Virus record (IMG/VR): IMGVR_UViG_3300045135_003620
Location: 1 to 61,953 of that record
DNA from: a virus
Reading direction: 5' to 3' (one strand)
DNA length: 61,953 bases
Each line of letters starts with the position of its first letter. Position 1 is the first letter of the stretch. The notes under the pieces are model-generated. The model worked only from the letters and a program-made list of their open reading frames with translations, did not search any database and was not told the origin of the DNA. This document shows positions 1 to 8,041 of this stretch, in pieces. Both the position numbers and the translations under genes were made by a program.

Positions 1-132
1 CTAATCAATGCGTTTTGATAGCAGCATTGGGTAGCTGAGGGGAATGGAGACAAATTGGTTGATTGGAAAATTATTTGTGGCTGGTGCGTAGGCGTGACGG
101 ATGATTAGCAGTAATTCTTGGTAATTTACCAT
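1..132 (-). CDS. Small hypothetical protein, 43 aa
   Basis: The minus strand has an ATG at 132 and a TAG at 1-3, giving 43 codons that begin MVNYQELLLIIRHAY. An AGGAG lies about 10 nt upstream of the ATG, and an in-frame TGA further upstream shows the ORF cannot begin much earlier. No domain is recognised and there is no long hydrophobic stretch. It is downstream of, and codirectional with, the 442-aa gene but separated by 184 bp in which I see no gene. It could be a real small gene or a chance ORF; the ribosome-binding site is the main support. Confidence 0.4.
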   Translation of the reverse strand: MVNYQELLLIIRHAYAPATNNFPINQFVSIPLSYPMLLSKRID

Positions 133-316
133 GCTGTCCCGTCTCCTATAAAATTGCGGTCAGAACGAATTGACTCGAGATCCCAACAGCGGACGTGCTC
201 TATGAAGCAATTTCCGCAGTTTTACTGACTATAACGCCCGCATTTGTGGCTGATTTGGAGCACAACGGAAAAGTAGTTCAACAACATACATTTGCTATAA
301 TTATTCTCGTTAGCAT

Positions 317-1645
317 TTAATTCATTTCTGGAAGATTATTATCACATCTTTGTGCATTAGAGTGAGCCAGAACTTTCCCTGCGGAAGTAATGGTTAGCAT
401 AGTTGGGATGTTATCCCACCACTCTTTTAGAGCTTTTAAATTAGGTCTTTTTTCCCATTCCTCCATAAATAAATTGATATTTCTTTGTTTTAAACCATTA
501 TCTTGAGAGTAAAGGGAATAAATAGAATTAAGCGCACCTATTTGTTTTTCTGACAATCTAATGGGGGCAACAACTACAGAACCACCTTGTATAAACTGCT
601 GCTGCAGAGAAATGGAATCGATTTGAGCTTTATTGGGGATCGGTATCCTAAAATATTCAGAGTTTAAACTATGCTCAACCAATAGCTGCCTTGGCAAGTC
701 ATTATCATCAAGTATTTTTATCGCAGCCGTAAAATTCTCGGAGTCTTTTTGTATACCCACATCAATGTAGCCAGGCAATGCCTCGGAGTAATATTGCTGG
801 ACTTTCTTTAAGCTTCCAAAAGAGGTCAAGCGAATGGCATTAAGTATATCCAAGTGATCAAGCCATTCATGACCTACTGGTAGTTGGCTATAAATAACCT
901 TTTCAAACAGATCATTTAAAACATCTAAACCCTGATGAATGCCTCCACTAACAGGCAAAAAGCTGTTCACAGCATGAGCCACCGTTAAACCTAGTAAAGC
1001 ATCGTCAGAAATTTTATCCACAATATCTACCGCTAGGCTAATTCCGGCACGAGCTATACGGTTATTCCCTTTTTTAAACCTGTGCACAAGTAACTCTGAT
1101 AAAAGGTCATAATCTGCCGGCCTCTCTGTAGATGCTGCTGCTTTTTGAGCATTGACTAACAACAATTGAAAGCCTGGATCGGAAAACGCCTCTAAAGCAC
1201 CATCGACTTTCTCCATTTTAGGCATGAGACTATTCTCGAAATCAGTAATCCTGCTGTTAGCGATCGCTAATGCATCCTGAGTGTACTCTTGCCTAACCTG
1301 TAGATTCATTTCCTGAAACACCTCCCTCGCGCGTTTTTCGTCAATTCCGACATGCACTACCATGCTCTCAGCCTGCATCTGTTGAGAGCCCTCTCCTGCT
1401 TGTTGTATCCTTTTACTATCTGTGATGTTCTGATCACCACCAGCTTGGTAGTTATGGGAGTAATTTTCAGATTTCTGACTAAGATTCATCTTGGATTTTA
1501 TTTCGTCGCTACTAAATATTTGCGCGAGTAGTGCGCCAAACAAGCCAACCGATGTAACAGCAGGCTCCCAGTCAGGAGTTGTAACCCACCATATCACTGA
1601 TCCTATTAAAGCAACGAAACTTATTATCGCCAGTACTATTCTCAT
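317..1645 (-). CDS. Membrane-anchored protein, LPO_1073/Vpar_1526-like
   Basis: The 442-aa product begins with two hydrophobic segments (about residues 2-21 and 27-44), so it is probably held in the inner membrane by its N terminus. A polar linker follows with a QAGGDQNI motif (about 67-74), then a long predicted alpha-helical cytoplasmic region. The QAGGD-type linker followed by a helical region with AQ/DLLSELL-type segments resembles the LPO_1073/Vpar_1526 family as I recall it; its function is unknown to me. The ATG at 1645 has only a weak ribosome-binding site. It sits at the outer edge of the prophage on the integrase strand, a usual place for accessory or defence cargo, but no catalytic motif supports a role. 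Confidence 0.6.
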   Translation of the reverse strand: MRIVLAIISFVALIGSVIWWVTTPDWEPAVTSVGLFGALLAQIFSSDEIKSKMNLSQKSENYSHNYQAGGDQNITDSKRIQQAGEGSQQMQAESMVVHVGIDEKRAREVFQEMNLQVRQEYTQDALAIANSRITDFENSLMPKMEKVDGALEAFSDPGFQLLLVNAQKAAASTERPADYDLLSELLVHRFKKGNNRIARAGISLAVDIVDKISDDALLGLTVAHAVNSFLPVSGGIHQGLDVLNDLFEKVIYSQLPVGHEWLDHLDILNAIRLTSFGSLKKVQQYYSEALPGYIDVGIQKDSENFTAAIKILDDNDLPRQLLVEHSLNSEYFRIPIPNKAQIDSISLQQQFIQGGSVVVAPIRLSEKQIGALNSIYSLYSQDNGLKQRNINLFMEEWEKRPNLKALKEWWDNIPTMLTITSAGKVLAHSNAQRCDNNLPEMN

Positions 1646-1782
1646 ATTTATCTGCTATTTAAGGAGCGCCGCGTTTATTTGTATAACAGTTTGTTAACGA
1701 CTATCGGACGACCAGTTAATGCATCAAAGACCCCTCCGCAATGTTGACTACGGATCGAAACTAATTTGCAGCTACACCGTAA

Positions 1783-2214
1783 TTACGTTGATCGATTTAA
1801 AAACGGCTGATCTTCCCACAACATAGCCGAATCCACTGCCAACTCAAACAGAGTAACATCATTGAGCAGATTGTCATCCAGAATCGCCTCGATGACCCAA
1901 GGCGCCAGCGTCGTCAGATTGATCATACGGCTCACGTAGCTGGGATCAATGCCCTCAATTTCACCGATTTCCTTGATGCTTCCCACTTCGCGCGACTCAA
2001 ACATTCGCATCCAGCGATACCCGCGCGCCAGTGCTGTTTGTAGCACAGTCGGCTCCTTATCCCATGGCGTACCGATGGTTTCACCCGAGGGAGATCGTAT
2101 TAACTTACGACCATTTCGCCTGCCAATTTGCATGGGTATGCGGAAGCTCAGTTTGCCATCACTGCTTTGATGAACCTCACGCTCACCGGTGATTTTCAGT
2201 TCGATGCGCTTCAT
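1783..2214 (-). CDS. Small ParB-like HTH protein coupled to serine recombinase
   Basis: 143 aa. The N-terminal half is basic and beta-rich (MKRIELKITGEREVH). Residues about 75-115 contain a helix-turn-helix resembling ParB and the C-terminal tail of some larger recombinases (IKEIGEIEGIDPSYVSRMI, then LAPWVIEAIL). The gene overlaps the recombinase stop by 4 bp (ATGA), so the two are translationally coupled. From the context I infer an accessory DNA-binding subunit or directionality factor for the recombinase, encoded separately where other elements fuse it. No catalytic residues are seen. Confidence 0.75.
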   Translation of the reverse strand: MKRIELKITGEREVHQSSDGKLSFRIPMQIGRRNGRKLIRSPSGETIGTPWDKEPTVLQTALARGYRWMRMFESREVGSIKEIGEIEGIDPSYVSRMINLTTLAPWVIEAILDDNLLNDVTLFELAVDSAMLWEDQPFLNRST

Positions 2215-3566
2215 GCTGCATCCTCCTTGTGGCGATCCGTGACAGAGATCAATTCACGGGTGACCGTTTCAAGTCCGTTTAGACGCATCCTCACTTCGAT
2301 TTCGTCATGAGACACAATCACCTTTTCAACGAGGAGCCTGACGATACGATCTTGCTCTGCTGGGAACAGCTCATCCCAAATGGATTCAAGCTGTGTCATG
2401 GCTACCGTCACCTTGGCTTCATCAAGCTGATCATCAAGCTTTATGGCTGACGGGATCATTTGTTCCAACAGCGGCGGGGATCGCATGATTTCACGCAACT
2501 GGGTCAACACAGCTGCCTCAAGTTGCACCGCAGGGAATCTTGCTATTCCGGAGGCCCCGGCAAACTCTTTGGCATCTTGCTGAGGGATGTAATAGCGGTA
2601 GCGCTTGCCGTTCTTTTTCTTGGCTGTACTCCATGGCGACAATGCGCGGCCATCATTACTGAACACAATACCCTTCAACAAAAACGGCACAGTCGATCGC
2701 GTCCGATTCCCTCTAACCCGGCCATTCGTGGCTAAAATGGCGTGTACTGCATCCCACTGATCTTGCTCAATCAATGGTAGATGCTCTCCGTCGTACCATT
2801 TTTCTTTGTGATGAATTTTGCCAAGGTAGACTTGGTTATGGAGGTACTTGTAAATCATACCTTTGTCGATGGGCTTGCCGGGGCGATGACGACCGTCCTG
2901 TGTTGTCCAGGACTTGCTGGTGACATTTTCGAGGCGGAGTTCTTTGACTAATAGCGTTGCCGATCCTAATTCAACAAAGCGGGTAAATATCTGTTGCACC
3001 AACTTGGCTTCAGCTTTGTTGGGAACGAGCCGCCGGTTTTGAACGTCATAGCCCAGAGGTGGAATCCCGCCCATCCATAGGCCTTTGCGTTTACTGGCGG
3101 CAATCTTGTCACGAATACGTTCACCGGTGACCTCTCGCTCGAACTGGGCAAAGGACAATAGGATATTGAGGGTTAGCCTGCCCATTGATGACGTTGTATT
3201 AAACTGCTGTGTCACCGACACAAACGAGACTTTATGCTCATCAAAGATCGCGACCATTTGCGAGAAGTCGGCAAGGCTGCGTGTTAGTCGGTCAATTTTG
3301 TAAACCACAACAATATCAATTCTTCCATCTTGGATATCTCTAAGCAGGCGCTGTAAGCCTGGTCGATCCATTGACCCGCCAGAGTAGGCAGGATCATCGT
3401 AGTCATCTGCGACAGGCACCCATCCTTCATGTCGCTGACTGGAGATATAGGCTTTACCAGCGTCAATTTGAGCATGGATGGAATTGTACTCTTGGTCTAG
3501 GCCTTCCTCGGTGGATTTGCGCGTATAGACTGCACAGCGTTTCTTCTGGACCACTTGCTCGTTCAT
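2211..3566 (-). CDS. Serine recombinase (phage integrase)
   Basis: 451-aa site-specific recombinase. An N-terminal resolvase domain carries the nucleophile Ser18 in YTRKST, then the conserved blocks YSGGSMDRPG and VYKIDRLTRS and the FDTT/ERE region (FAQFEREVTGERIRDKIAASK). A recombinase domain starts with WMGGIPPLGYDV at about 164, and a zinc-ribbon-like region follows, though without an obvious full cysteine set. It is shorter than many large serine integrases. It overlaps the DUF2924 gene upstream by ATGA and the HTH gene downstream by ATGA. Role: integration and excision by double-strand exchange with a covalent phosphoserine intermediate. As the only integrase-type gene seen in the window, it is the likely prophage integrase. 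Confidence 0.92.
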   Translation of the reverse strand: MNEQVVQKKRCAVYTRKSTEEGLDQEYNSIHAQIDAGKAYISSQRHEGWVPVADDYDDPAYSGGSMDRPGLQRLLRDIQDGRIDIVVVYKIDRLTRSLADFSQMVAIFDEHKVSFVSVTQQFNTTSSMGRLTLNILLSFAQFEREVTGERIRDKIAASKRKGLWMGGIPPLGYDVQNRRLVPNKAEAKLVQQIFTRFVELGSATLLVKELRLENVTSKSWTTQDGRHRPGKPIDKGMIYKYLHNQVYLGKIHHKEKWYDGEHLPLIEQDQWDAVHAILATNGRVRGNRTRSTVPFLLKGIVFSNDGRALSPWSTAKKKNGKRYRYYIPQQDAKEFAGASGIARFPAVQLEAAVLTQLREIMRSPPLLEQMIPSAIKLDDQLDEAKVTVAMTQLESIWDELFPAEQDRIVRLLVEKVIVSHDEIEVRMRLNGLETVTRELISVTDRHKEDAA

Positions 3567-4066
3567 TGTTGACCTCCTGTCTTTTTAGTTTTCTTGGGCT
3601 TCGCCGTTTGTTTGAGACCGAAAAACAATGGCCCCGACCAGCGGGTGCCAGTAATAAGCCGTGCGATTTCCGACAAGCTTTTATAGCGGCAATCTCGGTA
3701 TTCAAAGTCGCCATCCAACATGACTTTGACCTGATGGGTTTCCTCTCGGTATTCCCTAATCAGCAATGTGCCTGGCTCCAATGGTTGGGAATCAGATTTA
3801 TCTGCCTTAGGCGCGGTTACCACTAGTAGCTTTTCGATGCGATGCTCATTGCTTTTCAGCAGTTTCGGATTAGTTTTGCGAAATTCATTTTCCTGCAATT
3901 GGTAGCCAAGCCGGCGGACTAAGTAGGGCCGCTTGTTAGTCGGCGGCTCTGATGCAAATAATTCGCGCCATAGATCTTTCAGTTCACCTATTGGCATTAT
4001 CTTTAACTCATAGACTCTGGCGCTGACCGTGTCAGGCAACTTTTCTTGAGGTTTTTTGAGGTTCAT
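3563..4066 (-). CDS. DUF2924 family protein
   Basis: 167 aa, basic. The DUF2924 pattern is visible: ELKDLWRELFASEPP followed by RPYLVRRLGYQLQE, then a C-terminal beta-rich part with GTLLIREYREETHQV and YRDCRYKSLSEIARLITG. The last segment resembles a small DNA-binding or recombinase-associated fold. The family is commonly found directly upstream of serine recombinases in proteobacterial mobile elements, as here, with an ATGA overlap. Biochemical function is unknown; I infer an accessory factor in integration. It ends in a Lys-rich tail (KPKKTKKTGGQQ). Confidence 0.8.
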   Translation of the reverse strand: MNLKKPQEKLPDTVSARVYELKIMPIGELKDLWRELFASEPPTNKRPYLVRRLGYQLQENEFRKTNPKLLKSNEHRIEKLLVVTAPKADKSDSQPLEPGTLLIREYREETHQVKVMLDGDFEYRDCRYKSLSEIARLITGTRWSGPLFFGLKQTAKPKKTKKTGGQQ

Positions 4067-4075
4067 ATCGACTCC

Positions 4076-4279
4076 TTACGGTTGTATAACGTCGTTGGTA
4101 TGAACGCTCTTCTCTAGGCAGAAGCCAAGTTGAACTTCCCTATATCTCGGGTCATTTTTGGGTATTTCTGTATGCTTGGCACGCAGGCGAACAAGGCCGT
4201 TGACCAATACGCCTGCCACTTCGGCGATGCGCTCGGCAGGCTTCATGTTCTCGGGAGGAATGTGTTTGATTTTATGCAT
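4076..4279 (-). CDS. Small hypothetical protein of the integrase operon, 67 aa
   Basis: Begins MHKIKHIPPENMKPAERIAEVAGVL. It lies 9 bp upstream of the DUF2924 gene on the same strand and a suitable Shine-Dalgarno (AGGAG) precedes its ATG. A short amphipathic helix (PAERIAEVAGVLVNGLVRL) is the only structure evident. It is first in the four-gene integration operon. Function not recognised. Confidence 0.6.
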   Translation of the reverse strand: MHKIKHIPPENMKPAERIAEVAGVLVNGLVRLRAKHTEIPKNDPRYREVQLGFCLEKSVHTNDVIQP

Positions 4280-4299
4280 TGGTAGGGGCTCCTAAAAAA

Positions 4300-4320
4300 C
4301 TAACAATCGTTGATTGCTAA
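4300..4320. promoter_or_regulatory. Imperfect dyad, candidate operator of the integrase operon
   Basis: Two 9-bp half-sites flank a 3-bp centre (CTAACAATC GTT GATTGCTAA); the inner five pairs (CAATC/GATTG) are perfect and 7 of 9 match overall. It lies about 20 bp upstream of the first gene of the integration operon, where a repressor would act. Which protein binds is unknown; the XRE repressor is one candidate. Confidence 0.3.
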
Positions 4321-4424
4321 TTTTCCAGAGCCCAAGGGACTTTGACCATGGCGGCACTTTCGCCAAATAAGTAACGCTGGCGGTTACTGCGTAAGAGCCG
4401 CTAATTATTTATCGGGACACGGCT

Positions 4425-5321
4425 CTAATAAGGATTCTGACCATTCCTGATAAAGTGGTCGTAGCTATCCTCTACTAACTCATCTTCAATACTGGCGTCA
4501 TAGCCTGAGTCGACATTAGGCAGTAGTAACAAGGTCAGTATGTAATCGTACTGCTCTGCTGCCACCATCATTTCGGTAAGAATGACATCTGGACGTTCTT
4601 TGGCAAACCAATGGCAAGCCGGAACGGTTTGGCTATCGCCATACGCCGGTATTTCTTCCCGCACAGCAAGCGCCGAAGATGGCAATTCAAAGGTGGATTT
4701 TCTGGTGGCAAAAACGGCACCGGATTTATAAGCCGCATCATTGGATGACGCCCATAACATCATGCCTTCTCGGCTAGCAACTAAAACAGCGCGCTTGGGT
4801 GCAATTTCAATCCAGCGAAGCGCCGCAGCGGTAAGCGATACCCCGTAACGCTCTGCTAGGTGACTGAACAATTCAAAGCTGGGGGGTTCAGCAATGACTT
4901 GGTCTCTGAAATCATCCAAAGGCATCAACAATGTCGCGGCAAACACATCGGCCTCTTTCTCAATGGCAGGATCAACACCACCTGACCCGTTCGCTCCGCC
5001 GCACTCAAACAAGGCTTGTTGTTCACGGTGAAGAATGTAATGACCGAACTCGTGGGCAAGAGTGAAACGTCGCCTTCCTTCGTTAACAGAAGTACTATAG
5101 ACGATCATCCAGCGCGTATTGTCTTTGGATGCTTTGAGCATCCCTTCAAAATCATCAAAGTCTTCACCGACAACCACAGCGATGGGATCAGCACACGTTT
5201 GCTTGGAATACTCTAATGCAACACTTTCCACATCCACAGGAAACCGGTCAGGCCCCAACACCTGATTGAGCATTTTTGAAATCTGATTGGCTGCCTGAGC
5301 CGGACGCTTTGACTTCGCCAT
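4425..5321 (-). CDS. ImmA/IrrE family zinc metallopeptidase
   Basis: About 298 aa. A HEFGH zinc-binding motif at about residues 90-94 (FTLAHEFGHYILH) and a downstream glutamate in EKEADVFAATLLMP provide the three metal ligands typical of COG2856/DUF955. Proteins of this family cleave phage or ICE repressors to trigger derepression, as ImmA does in ICEBs1. Here the gene follows the XRE repressor with a TGATG overlap, so the partner is almost certainly that repressor. I take the ATG at 5321 rather than the TTG one codon upstream. The long C-terminal half (residues about 150-298) has no motif I recognise and could be the sensing part. Confidence 0.88.
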   Translation of the reverse strand: MAKSKRPAQAANQISKMLNQVLGPDRFPVDVESVALEYSKQTCADPIAVVVGEDFDDFEGMLKASKDNTRWMIVYSTSVNEGRRRFTLAHEFGHYILHREQQALFECGGANGSGGVDPAIEKEADVFAATLLMPLDDFRDQVIAEPPSFELFSHLAERYGVSLTAAALRWIEIAPKRAVLVASREGMMLWASSNDAAYKSGAVFATRKSTFELPSSALAVREEIPAYGDSQTVPACHWFAKERPDVILTEMMVAAEQYDYILTLLLLPNVDSGYDASIEDELVEDSYDHFIRNGQNPY

Positions 5322-5635
5322 CAATCAAATGCGTCGATGATTTTCTGCAATTTGACCTTATCTCCGTCAGAAAGTGACTTATATTTACGGAAAAAGGCGA
5401 GATCTTTTACTTCCTGATCCGGTGTCGTTTCAACGGGATTCATCAAATATTCCGTGGTCACTTCCAGTGCTTTCGCCAATCGTGCGATCTTATCTGCAGA
5501 GGGGTTAGGATCTTCCTTGGTTTCCAACTCCCAGAGATAGGCCTTGCTCGATTCGGTCAAAACAGCCAACTTGTCCAAACTCAATTTTTTAGACTTTCTC
5601 AGCTCTTTAATTTTTTTACCCAAGGGCGACGACAC
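5321..5635 (-). CDS. XRE-family transcriptional repressor
   Basis: 104 aa from the GTG at 5635, which has AGGAG about 8 nt upstream; an upstream in-frame GTG (5674) adds 13 residues but lacks a ribosome-binding site. HTH_3 domain at residues about 5-60: IKELRKSKKLSLDKLAVLT then SKAYLWELE, ending DKIARLAKALEV. The tail is acidic and helical. Being paired with an ImmA/IrrE protease and divergent from an operon with a strong promoter, it is the probable lysogeny repressor, acting in the 5636-5839 gap. Confidence 0.88.
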   Translation of the reverse strand: MSSPLGKKIKELRKSKKLSLDKLAVLTESSKAYLWELETKEDPNPSADKIARLAKALEVTTEYLMNPVETTPDQEVKDLAFFRKYKSLSDGDKVKLQKIIDAFD

Positions 5636-5708
5636 TATTTTTCTCCTATTTCCTAGACTTACCAAGTTATCCACAATATATCACCACACAAAACACAAAT
5701 ATACCGTA

Positions 5709-5736
5709 TTGACAAACATTTCTGCCTCTCTAAAAT
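5709..5736 (+). promoter_or_regulatory. Sigma70 promoter, rightward
   Basis: Perfect -35 TTGACA at 5709-5714, 16-bp spacer, -10 TAAAAT at 5731-5736. Start of transcription would be near 5743, about 95 nt before the 405-aa gene. It lies between the divergent XRE gene and that operon and is therefore the likely target of the repressor. A weak TTCG/CGAA dyad follows at 5742-5759. Confidence 0.75.
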
Positions 5737-5839
5737 CAACATTCGTTTGGTGCATCGAACACAATATTTGGGATCGCTTCATGGTGAATTGAAGTGATTG
5801 GCTTACTTGTACCCCACATATTTGGAGAGGGACTTCGTC

Positions 5840-7057
5840 ATGCTAGATGCAGAAAACCTATGTAAACTCATCAGAAAAATACCGCCCGACACGTGCCGGG
5901 CATTCTTAAACAACCACTGTGTAGTAGCGATACCCGAGCTCGATACCAAACAGAATCTAACGCAACAACGCGCCGCGATCAGTTCAGTGCTGACGGCCTT
6001 GAGCATTGCCGAGCGACAACAGATAGAACAAATCGCTGAGAGCATCATTTTGCTATCGGATGCGCTAGGGCGTGACGCACTCGCTAATGTTTGCACAAAA
6101 AATATTAGTGTCGCCAACAAGGCTGTCCTCGATGCTATAAGCAACCAATGCCTCCGTGCCCTGTGGTTCTTCCAGAATGAACACGCCTTGTTCCTTGAAG
6201 CACTCAATGTCCGTCAGGCGGATTCATTCCGGCAGAGTCGAGCATGCTACTCAGGCTTTGTGGCGCCACCGAATCTAGAAATCCACAAGGATGAAGAAGC
6301 ACTAGATGCATTTCACTCGTCGATCGCAGAAAGGCTAGATTGCGCCAAACAAGATGTCGCCATTCAGTTATTTTGCCGACTGCGCGCTGATGCCAAATCT
6401 CACGATGACACGTTGCTTTACCAAGTGAGTATTCATCACAACCTGTCACCCGAGACCATTGAATGCGTCCAAGACAGCGAAGTTGTTGCTAATGACATCA
6501 TCCGCGCGATATCCACGCACATCACCTATGAACCCAATACTGGCCATCTTGAGGTGCTATCAAAAAAACATGAGGACAGAGCACCGATTGCCAGTCTTTT
6601 TGCCGACACGATTTTAGCGGCCCCGTTCGAAGGTCAGTCCATTCCGATAAAACAGTATGATTACCAGAGTTTGGCATCACCCAAGATCTTTAACGTTGCA
6701 GGAGAACCCATTCAATCCGTCAAAGTCACCGAACTAGGTTACGACGGTCGCAAAGGTGGCGCCTCCCTGACAAAAATGAAGCTAAATACCCCAGGAACCA
6801 TCTACCAGCGTGCTCGAGAACTGTATGACGACGATTTCGCGTTTTCAGATCACACGCTCACCTACGCCAAGATCTCAATCAAATTGAAAAAACAAGGTTC
6901 AGAGCGCGCTAGGACCGTGTCGATCATTTTCAGTGGCGAGAACCAATGCAACATCAAAAGTAAGCGAGAGAAAGACCGTGCATTGTGTGATCGCCTATTG
7001 ACCAAATGGGAATTCATCAAGGAGGTCGGTCATGCTGACCAATTTGTTACTGCGTGA
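5840..7057 (+). CDS. Conserved mobile-element protein of unknown function (405 aa)
   Basis: First gene behind the rightward promoter. I use the ATG at 5840, preceded by GGAGAGG; a TTG at 5798 would add 14 residues without a ribosome-binding site. The N-terminal ~150 residues are alpha-helical (MLDAENLCKLIRKIP). The C-terminal half is beta-rich, with a pattern I recall from paired hypothetical proteins of proteobacterial islands: VTELGYDGRKGGASLTKMKL, then SIKLKKQGSERARTVSIIF and GENQCNIK, ending LLTKWEFIKEV. No catalytic motif is seen. The 3' end overlaps the 328-aa gene by 26 bp, so the two probably act together. Confidence 0.7.
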   Translation: MLDAENLCKLIRKIPPDTCRAFLNNHCVVAIPELDTKQNLTQQRAAISSVLTALSIAERQQIEQIAESIILLSDALGRDALANVCTKNISVANKAVLDAISNQCLRALWFFQNEHALFLEALNVRQADSFRQSRACYSGFVAPPNLEIHKDEEALDAFHSSIAERLDCAKQDVAIQLFCRLRADAKSHDDTLLYQVSIHHNLSPETIECVQDSEVVANDIIRAISTHITYEPNTGHLEVLSKKHEDRAPIASLFADTILAAPFEGQSIPIKQYDYQSLASPKIFNVAGEPIQSVKVTELGYDGRKGGASLTKMKLNTPGTIYQRARELYDDDFAFSDHTLTYAKISIKLKKQGSERARTVSIIFSGENQCNIKSKREKDRALCDRLLTKWEFIKEVGHADQFVTA

Positions 7058-8018
7058 TCTTATTCGTCTGTTCGATTACTCGAACGCCGAAATCTCTTCG
7101 GGGGATGGCGAACACACGCAAGGCATACCTGCGTGGACGCTCAAGCGATTTGGACTAACACCCGAGCAACGTGAATATTGGTTCACTCGAGTGGGTTACG
7201 CTGATCACTGTTTTACCTGGTTTTACGATGAGGAAGTCGACGTTGAGGTAGAAGTCGATGATGACACCGGCGGCTATTTTTATCGGAGCCCCGAGAACTA
7301 TAAAATTCATACCATTAGCGAAGATGACATTGCCATTTACGCACCCAACACTGATCTAATCCTGCACACCATCGCCGATTTATTGGACATACCCATGGCG
7401 TTCCGCAGCGGCATCAACAAACCTGCCGTTGAGGACGTGCTTTGGAATTTGGGCAAAATGCGTATTGGTCGTGTTGATATTGATGTGTGGATTGCCAAGG
7501 AGTTTTCGTCCAGCAAACGAGAGGTTTATCACTATTTGGAAAGACCGGAATTACCCGAGCTTGGCATTTTACTGACCTGCGGCGGCCCCGTTTCTGAATT
7601 CACAAGGCGACCAAAGCGTTTTCAGATAGTCAGTCTGCTCGAAATTTTGCCGCCATCATCTGGTGCTGTGACATTTGACAAGCAATCGATCGAAAACATG
7701 GTCTCGCATACTGAATCGTCTGCGCTTACCCATTTATTTCCGGTCAATTTTAATGAATACACAAATGCTTTAACAATTGCCTCAAAAACAGAACCTTGGA
7801 TAATTGGCGGGCCTCGCCAAGCTGCTGCTATCAAATATATGGTTGAACAAGCCCATAAAGGTCGCTGGGAATTGCCAGCATCTGAGATATTGGGAGCAGC
7901 CTATGGAGATCAAAGTATGGGGCGAATTAGGCGAATGCAAGATTTGTTCAAGAGCAATACTTGCTGGAGAAGTTATATAAACAATCCTCGAAAAGGGATC
8001 TGGGGCTTCCTAACCTAA
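7032..8018 (+). CDS. Unknown partner protein with C-terminal winged-helix-like domain (328 aa)
   Basis: The ATG at 7032 has GGAGGT 5 nt upstream, inside the previous gene. The N-terminal part is acidic (DEEVDVEVEVDDDTGG at about 68-83), the middle resembles no family I know, and the last ~70 residues (GGPRQAAAIKYMVEQ to NPRKGIWGFL) look like a small winged helix of the kind that ends in a PAWxxxI...R+G-type wing. Known: genes of this shape recur as a pair with the preceding one in genomic islands. Inferred: a two-protein DNA- or RNA-associated function under repressor control. It converges on the NYN gene with a 23-bp gap. Confidence 0.7.
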   Translation: MLTNLLLRDLIRLFDYSNAEISSGDGEHTQGIPAWTLKRFGLTPEQREYWFTRVGYADHCFTWFYDEEVDVEVEVDDDTGGYFYRSPENYKIHTISEDDIAIYAPNTDLILHTIADLLDIPMAFRSGINKPAVEDVLWNLGKMRIGRVDIDVWIAKEFSSSKREVYHYLERPELPELGILLTCGGPVSEFTRRPKRFQIVSLLEILPPSSGAVTFDKQSIENMVSHTESSALTHLFPVNFNEYTNALTIASKTEPWIIGGPRQAAAIKYMVEQAHKGRWELPASEILGAAYGDQSMGRIRRMQDLFKSNTCWRSYINNPRKGIWGFLT

Positions 8019-8041
8019 TTTATTGGTACGTTTATAGTGAC

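Noticed and set aside
1646-1782. attL by comparison with 50720-50849
   Set aside because: No convincing shared core or inverted repeats were visible by eye; serine integrase cores are too short to find this way.
4394-4426. AGAGCCG/CGGCTCT hairpin at the end of the ImmA gene as a terminator
   Set aside because: Loop of 19 nt and no T-run on the minus strand; only weak support.
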